Shown piece by piece: positions 54,256-63,262 of a stretch of DNA of 64,000 bases. This DNA comes from Brevibacterium ihuae (GTDB lineage: Bacteria; Actinomycetota; Actinomycetes; Actinomycetales; Brevibacteriaceae). Made by a program: the position numbers and the translations under genes. The stretch's first letter is position 1; each line of letters opens with the position of its first letter. The notes under the pieces were generated by a model. That model ran no database searches, was not told where the DNA came from, and was given only the letters and a program-made list of their open reading frames with translations. The stretch lies in contig NZ_FXWZ01000002.1 of assembly GCF_900184225.1 (NCBI RefSeq), positions 62,001 to 126,000 on the forward strand, in the 5' to 3' direction.

Positions 54256-55581
54256 GTGAATCAACCACTGATCAACCGACTCGACCTCCGCGACTCGCCG
54301 CTCGACCGCCGCACCCTGCGCGGTGCGGTGCCGCGCGCCCAGGTGGACCTCTCCGACGCCGTCACCGCGGTCGGCCCGCTCATCAGCGCCGTGCGGAAGC
54401 GCGGCCGGGCCGCCGTGCTCGAGTACACCGCGCGGTTCGATCGCGTCGAACCCGAATCCCTCCGGGTCCCCTCCGAGGAGCTCGCGCGCGCGGCCGAGGA
54501 GCTCGACCCGCAGGTCCGCGCCGCGCTCGAGGAGACGATCCGGCGCACGCGCACCGTGGCCCGCGGCGACGTCCGCACCCCCGTCACGACGGCGTTCCCC
54601 GGCGGCGGCAGCGTGACGAGCCGCTGGCTGCCGGTCGACCGGGTGGGCCTCTACGTCCCCGGCGGACTCGCCGTGTATCCCTCGACCGTCGTGATGAACG
54701 TCGTCCCCGCCCAGGAGGCCGGGGTCGCCTCGCTCGCGATCGCCTCGCCCCCGCAGGCGAACGGCCTGCCCCACCCGACGGTGATGGCCGCAGCCGCGAT
54801 GCTCGGCGTCGAGGAGGTGTGGGCAATGGGCGGCGCGCAGGCCGTCGCGGCCTTCGCCTACGGCTTCTCCGACGGCGAGGAGCTCGAGCCGGTCGACCTC
54901 GTCACCGGCCCCGGCAACGCCTTCGTCGCCGCCGCCAAGGCGAGCGTCCGCTCGGTCGTCGGCATCGACTCCGTCGCCGGCCCCACAGAGATCATCATCC
55001 TCGCCGACGACACCGCCGACCCGTCCTACGTCGCCGCCGACCTCATCAGCCAGGCCGAGCACGATCCGCAGGCCGCATCGGTCCTCGTCACGGCGTCCCC
55101 GCAGCTCGCCGACGCCGTCGAGGCCGAGCTCGCGGTGCAGGCCCCGGCCGCCCGGCACGCCGAGCGGATCGCCGAGGCGCTCGCGGGCCCGCAGTCGGGC
55201 ATCGTCCTCGTCGCCGACCTCGACGCCGGCATCGCGGTGCTCAACGCCTATGCCGGGGAGCACGTCCAGCTCATGATCGCCGATCCGCACGCCGCCGCCG
55301 CCCGGGTGACGAACGGGGGAGCGGTGTTCCTCGGCTCCCATGCGCCGGTGGCGCTCGGCGACTACTGCGCCGGCTCGAACCACGTGCTGCCGACCATGGG
55401 CAACGCCGCTCACGCCTCGGCCCTCGGGGTGCAGTCCTTCCTCCGGGGCAGCCAGGTCATCGACTACCCGGAGGCCGCACTCGCGGCCGTCGCCGACCAC
55501 ATCGTCACCCTCGCGGTGGAGGAGGATCTCCCGGCGCACGGCACCGCGGTGAGCCTCCGCTCGGCCGGGGGGAGCGCCTGA
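54256..55581 (+). CDS. hisD: Histidinol dehydrogenase
   Basis: Last two steps of histidine synthesis: NAD-dependent oxidation of histidinol to histidine, zinc enzyme. 441 residues. Motifs: [58 protein letters not shown] and SQAEHDPQA, all in the usual order, plus [13 protein letters not shown] near the C-terminus. No other his genes follow; instead nrdR overlaps its stop by 1 bp, so histidine synthesis and nucleotide-reductase control share a transcript. Start GTG 54256, probably leaderless. Confidence 0.95.
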   Translation: MNQPLINRLDLRDSPLDRRTLRGAVPRAQVDLSDAVTAVGPLISAVRKRGRAAVLEYTARFDRVEPESLRVPSEELARAAEELDPQVRAALEETIRRTRTVARGDVRTPVTTAFPGGGSVTSRWLPVDRVGLYVPGGLAVYPSTVVMNVVPAQEAGVASLAIASPPQANGLPHPTVMAAAAMLGVEEVWAMGGAQAVAAFAYGFSDGEELEPVDLVTGPGNAFVAAAKASVRSVVGIDSVAGPTEIIILADDTADPSYVAADLISQAEHDPQAASVLVTASPQLADAVEAELAVQAPAARHAERIAEALAGPQSGIVLVADLDAGIAVLNAYAGEHVQLMIADPHAAAARVTNGGAVFLGSHAPVALGDYCAGSNHVLPTMGNAAHASALGVQSFLRGSQVIDYPEAALAAVADHIVTLAVEEDLPAHGTAVSLRSAGGSA

Positions 55582-56090
55582 TGCACTGCCCGTTCTGCCG
55601 CCATCCCGACTCCCGCGTCGTCGACTCCCGCACCTCCGAGGACGGTTCGTCGATCCGCAGGCGCCGGCAGTGCCCGCAGTGCATGCGCCGCTTCACCACG
55701 ATGGAGCACACGAGCCTCGCGGTGATCAAGCGCTCCGGGGTGTCCGAGGAGTTCTCCCGCCAGAAGGTCGTCTCCGGGGTGCGCAAGGCGTGCCAGGGGC
55801 GGCCGGTGGGCGAGGACGACCTCGCGAAGCTCGCACAGCGGGTGGAGGAGAAGATCCGCAGCCGGGGGATCGCGGAGATCGATGCCGACGAGGTCGGACT
55901 CGCGATCCTCGAGCCGCTGCGGGAGCTCGACCAGGTCGCGTTCCTCCGCTTCGCGAGCGTCTACCAGGGGTTCGAATCCCTCGAGGACTTCGAGGAGGCG
56001 ATCGCCTCGCTGCGGGCGGACCGGGACGCCGGGAGCCCGTCGGGAGACCCCGCGAAGCCCGCCGCCGGGGGTCCGGCGCAGAATGCCTGA
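55581..56090 (+). CDS. nrdR: Transcriptional repressor NrdR
   Basis: 169 residues. N-terminal zinc ribbon [17 protein letters not shown] ... [13 protein letters not shown] (four Cys), then an ATP-cone ([20 protein letters not shown] to [12 protein letters not shown]). It represses ribonucleotide reductase genes in response to ATP/dATP. An Ala/Pro-rich tail of about 20 residues is non-conserved. ATG 55581 overlaps the hisD stop. No nrd genes or NrdR boxes are seen in this window. Confidence 0.95.
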   Translation: MHCPFCRHPDSRVVDSRTSEDGSSIRRRRQCPQCMRRFTTMEHTSLAVIKRSGVSEEFSRQKVVSGVRKACQGRPVGEDDLAKLAQRVEEKIRSRGIAEIDADEVGLAILEPLRELDQVAFLRFASVYQGFESLEDFEEAIASLRADRDAGSPSGDPAKPAAGGPAQNA

Positions 56091-56096
56091 GACGAT

Positions 56097-56127
56097 TTGT
56101 CGCAGGTGCGCGTTTTCGGTATAGGAT
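56097..56127 (+). promoter_or_regulatory. Promoter of a candidate small RNA
   Basis: TTGTCG (56097-56102), 17 bp, TATAGG with AT following (56120-56127). It starts 6 bp after the nrdR stop and points at a region with no plus-strand gene before the window's helD-like gene on the other strand. Confidence 0.55.
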
Positions 56128-56131
56128 GAGT

Positions 56132-56255
56132 TCTGCGCGCTCAGGCGCGCCCGCCGCCGGCGGCATCGGAGGGGAAGCCGACGCCGCCGGCGGCCTTCAT
56201 TCATCCCCCCAGACAGCAATTTCGTGCGGTTCCTGAGAACGGAACCGCACGATTT
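56132..56255 (+). ncRNA. Candidate structured small RNA downstream of nrdR
   Basis: Predicted transcript of about 125 nt. Hairpin 1: GCGCGC-TCAG-GCGCGC (56135-56150). Hairpin 2: 17-bp stem with one mismatch (56153-56169 with 56178-56194), loop AGGGGAAG. A single-stranded CCCCCC (56205-56210) could pair with the GGGG of loop 2 as a pseudoknot. It ends in a 12-bp stem followed by TTT. C-rich single-stranded runs are typical of actinobacterial sRNAs that target ribosome-binding sites. No match to a named family is claimed; 6C RNA has two C6 loops, this has one C6. Confidence 0.45.
56222..56255 (+). terminator. Terminator between nrdR/sRNA and the helD-like gene
   Basis: TCGTGCGGTTCC (56222-56233) pairs with GGAACCGCACGA (56241-56252) around TGAGAAC, followed by TTT. 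It serves the plus strand; the stem is symmetric and may also serve the convergent minus-strand gene. Confidence 0.7.
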
Positions 56256-56280
56256 CGCAATCTCAGCCGGCTCCGCTTCC

Positions 56281-58494
56281 TCAGCCGACGAGGAACGGGC
56301 TGAGCACCGAGGGTTCGACCCCGATCACCCGCAGCCGCGACGTCGAGCGGGTGAGCGCGACGTAGAGCTCGCCGATCCCGCCCGGGCTGCCGTGCGGCGC
56401 GATCGATGCGGGCTCGACGATGACGACGCCGTCGAACTCGAGCCCCTTCGCCTCGTAGGGGGTGATCACCGCGACCGTGTGATCGATGCCGGCCGGTCCG
56501 AGGCCGAAGTCCACGTTCCCGTCCTGGGTCAGCGCATGCTCGATGAGCTCGGCGTGGCCGGGCGTGGCGATCACCGCGATCCGTCCTCCGCCGAGCAGTG
56601 CGAGCTCCTCGCGGATGACCTCGGGCAGCGCTTGGCAGACCGAGGCGACGTCGGGAAGGGCCTCGATCTGCGGCTCCCACGTCCCCTCGCGCGCGGGGGT
56701 CGGCACCGTGAGCTCGGGGAAGTACTCGCTGAGCAGACGATTGGCCAGGGTCATGATCCGCCCCGGGGTCCGGTAGGACACGGTGAGCTGCTCGAGCGCG
56801 TACCGGTCGCCGACGTGCGGCTGCAGGACGGAGGACCACGTGCGGTCGGGGTCGACCTCGGTGGCCTGGGCGAGGTCGCCGACGAGGGTGGCCGATTTGC
56901 TCGGCACCCGCCGGAACAGGAGCCGCAGCTGCATCGGGCTGAGCTCCTGCGCCTCGTCGACGACGAGGTGCCCGTAGGTCCACTCGCGGTCCTCGGCGGC
57001 GCGCTCGGCCACGGTGAGGAGCGGATCGCCGGTGTCGTAGCGCTCGGCGAGCTGCCGGGCGGAGACCATGCCGTGCGTCCCCGTCATCTCGATGACCGCC
57101 TCGGCGTAGTCGGTGTCCTCGCGGCGGGCCGGCCGGCGGTCCTCCCAGTCCCCGATGAGCTCGGCGATCTCGTCGAGCAGCGGCACGTCCTCGACCGTGG
57201 GGTCCGCGCCGGCGAAGCGGCGCAGCAGGACCATCTCCTCGTAGGAGAGGAGGCCGTGGGCGGCGGCGACGAGCTTGTGCGGCTTCGACAGGAGTGCATC
57301 GAGGACGCCGAGAGGCGTGAGCGGCAGCCAGCACAGGTTGATCGCGACCCGCACGTCCCGGGAGCCGCGCAGCTCCTCGAGGAGTTCGGGGAGCCGCTCG
57401 TCGTCGGCTCCGATCCCCATGCTCTCCGCGAGGAGGGGCGCGAGCCGGTCGAGGACCTGCGCGACGAACGTCGAGCGCGCGCGGTTGTGCGGACCGCCGG
57501 TGCGCCGCGCCCGGTCCCGGGCGGCGCGGACCATGTCCGGGGTGAGCACGATCGTGTGCCGCCCAACCCCGAGCTCCTGCGGCTCCTGGGGCACGCGCTG
57601 ATAGTTCTTCACTGCGCGGGCGATGACCTGCACCATCCGCAGGTCTCCCTTGAGCCGCGCGGTGTCCGGGCGGTCGTGCGCGGTGACGTCGAATCCCGGC
57701 ATGAGCTGACCGGGGGTCTGGAGGACCGCTCCGGTCTCCCCGAGCGAGGGGAGGACCTGCTCGATGTACTTGAGGAACACCGGCGACGGGCCGATGAGGA
57801 GGACGCCGGACTTCGCGATCCGCTCCCGGTGCTGGTAGAGGAGGTAGGCGGCGCGATGGAGCGCCACCGCGGTCTTGCCGGTTCCCGGTCCGCCCTGGAC
57901 GACGACGACGCCGGGCAGCGGCTTGCGGATGATCCGGTCCTGCTCGGCCTGGATCGTGGCGACGATGTCGCCCATCCGTCCGGTGCGATGGGCGTCGAGC
58001 GATGCGATGAGAGCACCCTCGCCATGGAGCGAGCCGATCTCGGACTCGTCGAGGGCCGCGAGGTCGAGCACGTCGTCCTCCACCCCGATCACCGTGCGGT
58101 GGCGGGTCGCGATGTGTCGACGGCGCACGATGTTCCCGGGATGCGCGGCGGTGGCCCGGTAGAACGGCTCGCTCGCCGGCGCGCGCCAGTCCATGAGCAG
58201 CTGGCGGCGGTCGCTGTCGGAGATGCCGATCCGCCCGATGTAGGTCGTCTCGCCGGAGCTCGCGTCGATCCGGCCGAAGCACAGGCCCTCCTCGGCGTGG
58301 GTGAGCCGGATGAGCTGATCCTCGTAGAGCGTCGCGAAGGCATCGCGCTCGGACCGGTTCTGGTGGTGGCCGCCCACGTGGGAGCGTCGCACCGAGCCGA
58401 GCCGGTCCTCCGCCTCGGCCCGCAGCTCGTCGAGGCGCGCATAGACGACGTCGAGTCGGGACTGCTCGTGATTGATCTCTGCCTGTTCGCTCAC
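56281..58494 (-). CDS. HelD-like superfamily 1 ATPase (RNA polymerase-associated)
   Basis: 737 residues from GTG 58494 (AAAGGTGG about 8 bp upstream). An N-terminal antiparallel coiled-coil-like arm (SEQAEINHEQSRLDVVYARL) and a family segment GRIDASSGETTYIGRIGI precede Walker A GGPGTGKTAVALHR, motif II VVDEAQELSPMQLR, motif III LVGDLAQAT, motif IV-V VSYRTPGRIM and AKGLEFDGV, and VALTRSTSRL. HelD proteins free RNA polymerase from DNA and, in some Actinobacteria, give rifampicin tolerance; that role is inferred from family resemblance. A UvrD-like helicase lacking these arms is less likely. Confidence 0.85.
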   Translation of the reverse strand: MSEQAEINHEQSRLDVVYARLDELRAEAEDRLGSVRRSHVGGHHQNRSERDAFATLYEDQLIRLTHAEEGLCFGRIDASSGETTYIGRIGISDSDRRQLLMDWRAPASEPFYRATAAHPGNIVRRRHIATRHRTVIGVEDDVLDLAALDESEIGSLHGEGALIASLDAHRTGRMGDIVATIQAEQDRIIRKPLPGVVVVQGGPGTGKTAVALHRAAYLLYQHRERIAKSGVLLIGPSPVFLKYIEQVLPSLGETGAVLQTPGQLMPGFDVTAHDRPDTARLKGDLRMVQVIARAVKNYQRVPQEPQELGVGRHTIVLTPDMVRAARDRARRTGGPHNRARSTFVAQVLDRLAPLLAESMGIGADDERLPELLEELRGSRDVRVAINLCWLPLTPLGVLDALLSKPHKLVAAAHGLLSYEEMVLLRRFAGADPTVEDVPLLDEIAELIGDWEDRRPARREDTDYAEAVIEMTGTHGMVSARQLAERYDTGDPLLTVAERAAEDREWTYGHLVVDEAQELSPMQLRLLFRRVPSKSATLVGDLAQATEVDPDRTWSSVLQPHVGDRYALEQLTVSYRTPGRIMTLANRLLSEYFPELTVPTPAREGTWEPQIEALPDVASVCQALPEVIREELALLGGGRIAVIATPGHAELIEHALTQDGNVDFGLGPAGIDHTVAVITPYEAKGLEFDGVVIVEPASIAPHGSPGGIGELYVALTRSTSRLRVIGVEPSVLSPFLVG

Positions 58495-58647
58495 CGTCCA
58501 CCTTTCCGATCGGCAATCAATTATGCCGCCTCGGGGCACCTGGGGCGTGACTCGACGCCCACATGGTGAGAATTGTTCGTGTTCCGGTCACCGAGTGCTC
58601 ATGTCCGCCCGCGGCCGGGGCCCGCGGGGAGACCCGAAGGCCCCGGC

Positions 58648-59454
58648 TCAGGAGCGGGCGCCGGGACCGATGAAGGCGTCGAGATCGGCACCGGCACGGA
58701 CCGAGGCGACCGCGGGTCCGCGCCGCATCGTCTTGGCGAGCGCGACGGCGTCGAGCGGGGCGTGCGCGCCGAGGGCGACGACGTTGCCGTAGCGGCGGCC
58801 GCGCAGCTGTCCGGGGTCGGCGACGATCGCGAGGTGGGCGAAGTGGCGGCGCATCTCCGCGAGCTCGATGCGGAGAGCGGTGTGCGGGGGACGGTCGGCG
58901 ACATTGCCGAGGTAGATGCCGTCGGCGCCGAGCACCCGGGCGGCCTCGGCGAAGAACTCCGGGGTGCGGAGCGCCGCCGGGGTCGCGTCCCCGGAGAAGG
59001 CGTCGCGGACGACGAGCGAGATCGCTCCGTCGCGGAAGGTGCGGATCTCCCGGGCGCCGTCACCGGCGCGGAGCGCGAGCGCCGGGGAGCGGGGGAGGTC
59101 GAACCATTCGCGGACGCGGACGACGAGCTCGGCGTCGATGTCGATCGCCGTCTGCCGAGAGCCGGGGCGTGCGGCATCGATCCAGCGCGGCAGCGCGCAC
59201 CCCGCGGCCCCGATGTGGACGGCGCGCAGGGTCGTCCCGGGTGCGAATGCCGTGTCGACGACCCGGGACATCCAGTCGAGGTACTCGAGGTCGAGGCGCA
59301 GGGGGTCGCCGATGGTGATCGAGGAGCTCGGCACCCCGTTGACGTGGAGCACCCACGAGTCGGGTTCTCCGGGCACCGGCTCGAGGCGCGCGATCCCCGT
59401 CGAGATCGGCACCTCGAGCGCCTCGGAGTCGGAGGTCCTGCGTTTCCGTCCCAT
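58648..59454 (-). CDS. Spermidine synthase-like methyltransferase-fold protein
   Basis: 268 residues with the Rossmann core of the spermidine synthase superfamily: VHIGAAGCALPRWIDA in place of the G-G-G-x-G motif, AIDIDAELVVRVREWF (acidic residue after the second strand), and VVRDAFSGDATPAALRTPEFF. The Asp residues that define true aminopropyltransferases are not all present, so polyamine synthesis is doubtful. Proteins of this kind are common single genes in Actinobacteria with unknown substrate. ATG 59454. Confidence 0.75.
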   Translation of the reverse strand: MGRKRRTSDSEALEVPISTGIARLEPVPGEPDSWVLHVNGVPSSSITIGDPLRLDLEYLDWMSRVVDTAFAPGTTLRAVHIGAAGCALPRWIDAARPGSRQTAIDIDAELVVRVREWFDLPRSPALALRAGDGAREIRTFRDGAISLVVRDAFSGDATPAALRTPEFFAEAARVLGADGIYLGNVADRPPHTALRIELAEMRRHFAHLAIVADPGQLRGRRYGNVVALGAHAPLDAVALAKTMRRGPAVASVRAGADLDAFIGPGARS

Positions 59455-59591
59455 GGCCCCACCCTAATTCGCGTCCGCAGGTCACAGCCGACCCCGACCT
59501 GAGGTCACCGGCGTGCCCGCCGTCCCCCGGGCATCCACAGGATCCCGGCGGAGCCTGTCGCCCCGGGCCGGGCAGGCGGTGGACTGCCCTC

Positions 59592-60767
59592 ATGAACGCC
59601 TACACCGTCACCCAGCCCTCGGACCTCATCGGTCTCGTTCCCCACATCCTCGGCTACACCCCGACCGATTCGCTCGTCCTCGTGACCGGGACGCGTCACG
59701 GGGATCGGGGCGAGGTCGGACTCACCGTCCGCTTCGACTTCGGATTCTCCGAGGCCGCGCATCTCGATGCCGACGACCTCACCGCGATCGTCGCCACGCT
59801 CGAACACGCCGAGGACGCCGTCGGAGTGTTCCCGATCCTCTTCAGCGCGGAGTTGCCGAACGCGCTCGGTCTCCTCGACGAGCCGGCCAGCGAGCTGCTC
59901 GCCGACCACTTCCGGCTGCCGGTGTTCCTCATCTGCGCCGCGCTCGCCGAAGCCGGGTACGAGGTCGCGGACCCGCTGTGGGCCGGCGAGGGGTACTGCG
60001 GCAGCCTCGAGGATCCGGACGTCCTCTTCAGCCGTGCGGAGACGACCGACTCCGAGGTCGCGGTCCGGCTCATCGCCGACGGGCGCTCCCACGCCGCGGA
60101 CTTCGCCGCGGCCACCGCGCACCCGGTCCCGCCGGCGGCACTCGTCGAGGACGCGGAGCGAGCGCGCCGGTCCGCGGTGCCGGCGGGGGAGCGGTATGAC
60201 GCCGCGCTGGCCGATCTCGAACGCCTGCGGAGGATCGCCGACGACCCGGACACCACCGTCGACGACGTGCCCGCGGCACTCACCGGGGCCGGCGTCGCCG
60301 GGGTCGAGCTCATGGCCGGGGAGCTGTGGAGCCGGGACTGTCTCGAGATGATCCTCGGGTTCGATCATCCGGACCTCGGCCCGGATCGGCTGGCGGCGCT
60401 GAGTCCGGGAGGCTTCGCGGAGTACGCGCGTCCGATCGGCCGCTCCGCTGCGGCTGCGGAGAAGATGATCGGGCTGTCGCCGGACCGGCCGGACTTCGCG
60501 CGCACGGCGTACTCCGTCGCGTACCTCTCGTGCCTCGTGCCTGTGGTGACCGAGCGGCGCAGGCCGGCGGTGCTCGCGATGCTCGCCTGGATGGAATGGT
60601 GCCGGGCGCGGAACTCGTTCGCCGACCACTATGCCCAGCAGGCGCTCGCCGGTGATCCGGACTACTCGCTCGCCGCTCTCGTCCGCGCGGCGATCGCACG
60701 CGGTCTGCCGCCGCGGTGGATGGTGCGCGCAGGGGGCGAGGATCGGGCGCTCCGGGGAGGAGGGTGA
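59592..60767 (+). CDS. DUF4192 protein
   Basis: 391 residues. The start 'PSDLIGLVPHILGYTPTDSL' and the following VLVTGTRHG are the DUF4192 signature, found across Actinobacteria. The first 130 residues are alpha/beta; the middle and end are helical, with an Ala/Arg-rich pattern. No enzyme motif or transmembrane segment is seen. Function unknown. It lies upstream of the primary sigma factor gene with a 421-bp gap, so a functional link is not implied. Confidence 0.72.
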   Translation: MNAYTVTQPSDLIGLVPHILGYTPTDSLVLVTGTRHGDRGEVGLTVRFDFGFSEAAHLDADDLTAIVATLEHAEDAVGVFPILFSAELPNALGLLDEPASELLADHFRLPVFLICAALAEAGYEVADPLWAGEGYCGSLEDPDVLFSRAETTDSEVAVRLIADGRSHAADFAAATAHPVPPAALVEDAERARRSAVPAGERYDAALADLERLRRIADDPDTTVDDVPAALTGAGVAGVELMAGELWSRDCLEMILGFDHPDLGPDRLAALSPGGFAEYARPIGRSAAAAEKMIGLSPDRPDFARTAYSVAYLSCLVPVVTERRRPAVLAMLAWMEWCRARNSFADHYAQQALAGDPDYSLAALVRAAIARGLPPRWMVRAGGEDRALRGGG

Positions 60768-60790
60768 CGACGCCGCGGCGGAATGCCTCT

Positions 60791-60899
60791 GGCGAGTGGG
60801 CCGGGGGAGCATGCGTCGGGCGAGTGCACGTCGGGAGAGCGCGTGCCGAGCGGGCGCCGGACGAATGCGTGCCGGATGAGCTCGCCGGGCGAATACGAG
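60791..60899 (+). repeat. Degenerate 15-bp tandem repeat
   Basis: Consecutive units of 15, 15, 15, 11, 15, 13 and 13 bp from 60803, each beginning GG or GA and containing a GA or GC core, e.g. GGGCGAGTGCACGTC (60818) and GGACGAATGCGTGCC (60859). A partial unit begins at 60791. Confidence 0.45.
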
Positions 60900-61006
60900 T
60901 TGAGGAGGAGTGTGCCGGGGTGTTTCGTACGCAGGGGCGGCGTGAGCCGAACGGGAGCGCGTGACGGGGTCGACCGGCGTATGACGCGGATCACGAGAGG
61001 CATCTC

Positions 61007-61035
61007 TTGCCGTCGCCGCGCAGGGAGTGTAGACG
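61007..61035 (+). promoter_or_regulatory. Candidate housekeeping promoter of sigA
   Basis: TTGCCG (61007-61012), 17 bp, TAGACG followed by AT (61030-61037). Weak but well spaced. Confidence 0.4.
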
Positions 61036-61048
61036 ATTCGCGCGGGCC

Positions 61049-61074
61049 GGAATATCGTGCGAGAATTGGGCGTT
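61049..61074 (+). promoter_or_regulatory. SigR/SigH-type promoter of sigA
   Basis: GGAAT (61049-61053), 18 bp, GTT (61072-61074), with A after GGAAT. In Streptomyces, hrdB has a SigR-dependent second promoter of this kind, so the arrangement appears conserved. Confidence 0.6.
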
Positions 61075-61188
61075 GACCCAGTCGTGCACCGGAGCGGGCC
61101 CGCCCCGCACCACCGCACTTGACTTGGGTCTTACTGATGCCGCGACGGCATCGGTGGTCCGCCGCCAGACTCCCCGAAAGGTGAACTC

Positions 61189-62940
61189 GTGCCGACAGAC
61201 GAGAAGGATTCGAGCACAGCAGTCGAAACCACCGCTGAGAAGACTGCTCCCAAGAAATCCACTCGGGCGAGTGCGGCGCGCACGAGCACGGCGAAGTCGG
61301 CCTCGACGACCGCGAAGAAGAGCACTGCGGCGAAGAAGACGACGACCGCCGCGAAGAAGACCACTGCCGCGGAGTCGACCGCATCGAAGTCGACGGCCGG
61401 GACGAAGACGACCACGGCGAAGAATACGACCGCTGCGAAATCCACTGCTGCGAAGTCGACGACTGCGAAGAAGACGACCGCGTCCGGAACCGCCGCGAAG
61501 AAGTCCACCGCTGCGAAGTCCGCGAACACCGAGGCGAACGAGACGCCGGCCAAGACGACCACCGCGGCCAAGCGGACCACGACCGCGAAGAAGACGACTG
61601 CAGCGAAGTCCACGGCGTCGAAGTCGACCGCCGCGAAATCCCGGACGACCGCGAAGTCCACCGCTGCGAAGTCGTCTGCTGCGGAGCCCGATGCCGCCGA
61701 GGCGCCCGCCGCGAAGACGACGGCGCGCCGGACGACGAAGAAGTCCGCGGCGGGCACGAAGGCCGCTCCGGCGAAGAAGTCGACCTCGAAGTCGACGACC
61801 GGTGCGAAGAAGGCCGCGGGCACCGCCGATGCGGAGAAGAAGGGCACCGCGGAGTCCGTCATCGAGGCCGGTGCCGCCGAGGAGGTCGAGGCGGCCGTCG
61901 CCAAGGAGCAGACCGAGACGAAGAACTCCCAGGAGGAGAAGAAGGACGAGGCGGTCAAGGAGGCCGGCGGCTTCGTCGTCTCCGATGCCGACGACGACGA
62001 CGCTCCTGCTCAGCAGGTCGTGTCCGCCGGTGCGACCGCCGACCCCGTCAAGGACTACCTCAAGCAGATCGGCAAGGTCGCGCTGCTCAACGCCGCCGAG
62101 GAGGTCGACCTCGCCAAGCGGATCGAGGCCGGCATGTACGCCGAGCATCTCCTCGGTGAGGGCGCGGTGACCGAGGCGCGCGAGACGCGCGACTACAAGT
62201 GGATCATCCACGACGGCCGGATCGCCAAGAACCACCTGCTCGAGGCCAATCTCCGCCTCGTCGTGTCGCTCGCCAAGCGCTATACCGGGCGCGGAATGCT
62301 CTTCCTCGACCTCATCCAGGAGGGCAACCTCGGGCTCATCCGTGCGGTCGAGAAGTTCGACTACACCAAGGGATTCAAGTTCTCCACCTACGCCACGTGG
62401 TGGATCCGGCAGGCGATCACCCGTGCGATGGCCGACCAGGCGCGCACGATCCGCATCCCGGTCCACATGGTCGAGGTCATCAACAAGCTCGCCCGCGTGC
62501 AGCGCCAGATGCTCCAGGACCTCGGTCGCGAACCCACTCCCGACGAGCTCGCCAAGGAGCTCGACATGACCCCGGAGCGGGTCGTCGAGGTCCAGAAGTA
62601 CGGACGTGAGCCGATCTCCCTCCACACGCCCCTCGGCGAGGACGGCGACTCCGAGTTCGGCGACCTCATCGAGGACTCCGAGGCGGTCGTGCCGGCGGAT
62701 TCGGTGAGCTTCACCCTCCTCCAGGAGCAGCTCCACTCGGTGCTCGACACCCTGTCCGAGCGCGAGGCTGGGGTCGTGTCGATGCGGTTCGGGCTCAACG
62801 ACGGCCAGCCCAAGACTCTCGACGAGATCGGCAAGGTCTACGGCGTCACCCGCGAGCGGATCCGCCAGATCGAGTCGAAGACGATGGCGAAGCTGCGCCA
62901 CCCTTCGCGTTCCCAGGTGCTTCGCGACTACCTCGACTGA
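61189..62940 (+). CDS. sigA: Primary sigma factor (RpoD/HrdB/SigA)
   Basis: 583 residues. Residues about 15-225 are a low-complexity, strongly basic region of AKKST, AAKS and TTAKK repeats, followed by an acidic stretch (about 235-275). From about 282 the conserved sigma-70 regions follow: 1.2 ([17 protein letters not shown]), 2.1-2.4 ([20 protein letters not shown] and [17 protein letters not shown]), 3 and 4 ([34 protein letters not shown]). Directs housekeeping transcription. GTG 61189, ribosome site AAAGGTGA. A lysine-rich N-terminus occurs in several actinobacterial primary sigma factors, but this one is very long and histone-H1-like. Confidence 0.95.
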   Translation: MPTDEKDSSTAVETTAEKTAPKKSTRASAARTSTAKSASTTAKKSTAAKKTTTAAKKTTAAESTASKSTAGTKTTTAKNTTAAKSTAAKSTTAKKTTASGTAAKKSTAAKSANTEANETPAKTTTAAKRTTTAKKTTAAKSTASKSTAAKSRTTAKSTAAKSSAAEPDAAEAPAAKTTARRTTKKSAAGTKAAPAKKSTSKSTTGAKKAAGTADAEKKGTAESVIEAGAAEEVEAAVAKEQTETKNSQEEKKDEAVKEAGGFVVSDADDDDAPAQQVVSAGATADPVKDYLKQIGKVALLNAAEEVDLAKRIEAGMYAEHLLGEGAVTEARETRDYKWIIHDGRIAKNHLLEANLRLVVSLAKRYTGRGMLFLDLIQEGNLGLIRAVEKFDYTKGFKFSTYATWWIRQAITRAMADQARTIRIPVHMVEVINKLARVQRQMLQDLGREPTPDELAKELDMTPERVVEVQKYGREPISLHTPLGEDGDSEFGDLIEDSEAVVPADSVSFTLLQEQLHSVLDTLSEREAGVVSMRFGLNDGQPKTLDEIGKVYGVTRERIRQIESKTMAKLRHPSRSQVLRDYLD

Positions 62941-63016
62941 GCCCCCGGGACCGAGGCCGGGCCTCCCGGTCGCGTTCCGGACGTTCGGTGCGCTGTCCCC
63001 TCAGGCGAGAATGCAG

Positions 63017-63074
63017 CGAAAACTGCTGTGGCGGGCGGAAACTTCACAGTTTCCGCCCGCCACAGCAGTTTTCG
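63017..63074 (+). terminator. Terminator of sigA: perfect 27-bp hairpin
   Basis: 63017-63043 is the exact complement of 63048-63074; loop TCAC. The outer arms are AT-rich (CGAAAACTG and CAGTTTTCG), giving a TTTT near the 3' end of the RNA stem. It lies 76 bp after the stop. The same hairpin would serve the convergent VOC gene. Confidence 0.75.
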
Positions 63075-63174
63075 TCGTCATCTGGCCGTGCTTCCTGTTC
63101 TCGAGCACCATTCTCGGTCGGTGCAGGGAAGTGGAGGAGCCTGAATCGGGCAGTCGGCGCAGTGAAGGGCAGGC

Positions 63175-63262
63175 ACCGGGAAGATCCGTCACCGGGAGCT
63201 CGACGCCGGGAAGAACCGGAACCGGGAACTCGGCGCCGGGAAGAACTGGAACCGGGCGGGTG
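63175..63262 (+). repeat. Tandem repeat, three units of 30 bp
   Basis: Units start at 63175, 63205 and 63235; the second and third share GCCGGGAAGAAC, then GGAACCGGG. The first is more diverged. A 10-residue repeat is open in one minus-strand frame, but no gene is supported. Confidence 0.6.

Larger units (their letters stand above)
60768..61188 (+). promoter_or_regulatory. Upstream region of the primary sigma factor gene
   Basis: 421 bp without a gene. It holds a degenerate tandem repeat (60791-60899), a primary-sigma-like promoter (61007-61035) and a SigR/SigH-type promoter (61049-61074). A leader of over 100 nt precedes the GTG at 61189, which has AAAGGTGA as ribosome site. The long leader and two promoter types suggest stress-tuned expression of the main sigma factor. 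Confidence 0.55.

Noticed and set aside
56132-56255. 6C RNA, cobalamin or SAM riboswitch
   Set aside because: Only one C6 run instead of two C-loops, and no B12-box or SAM core; no downstream plus-strand gene for a riboswitch to control.
63175-63262. Gene fragment encoding a 10-residue repeat on the minus strand
   Set aside because: The open frame reflects the 30-bp periodicity; the start would lie inside the VOC gene in another frame and no ribosome site is present.
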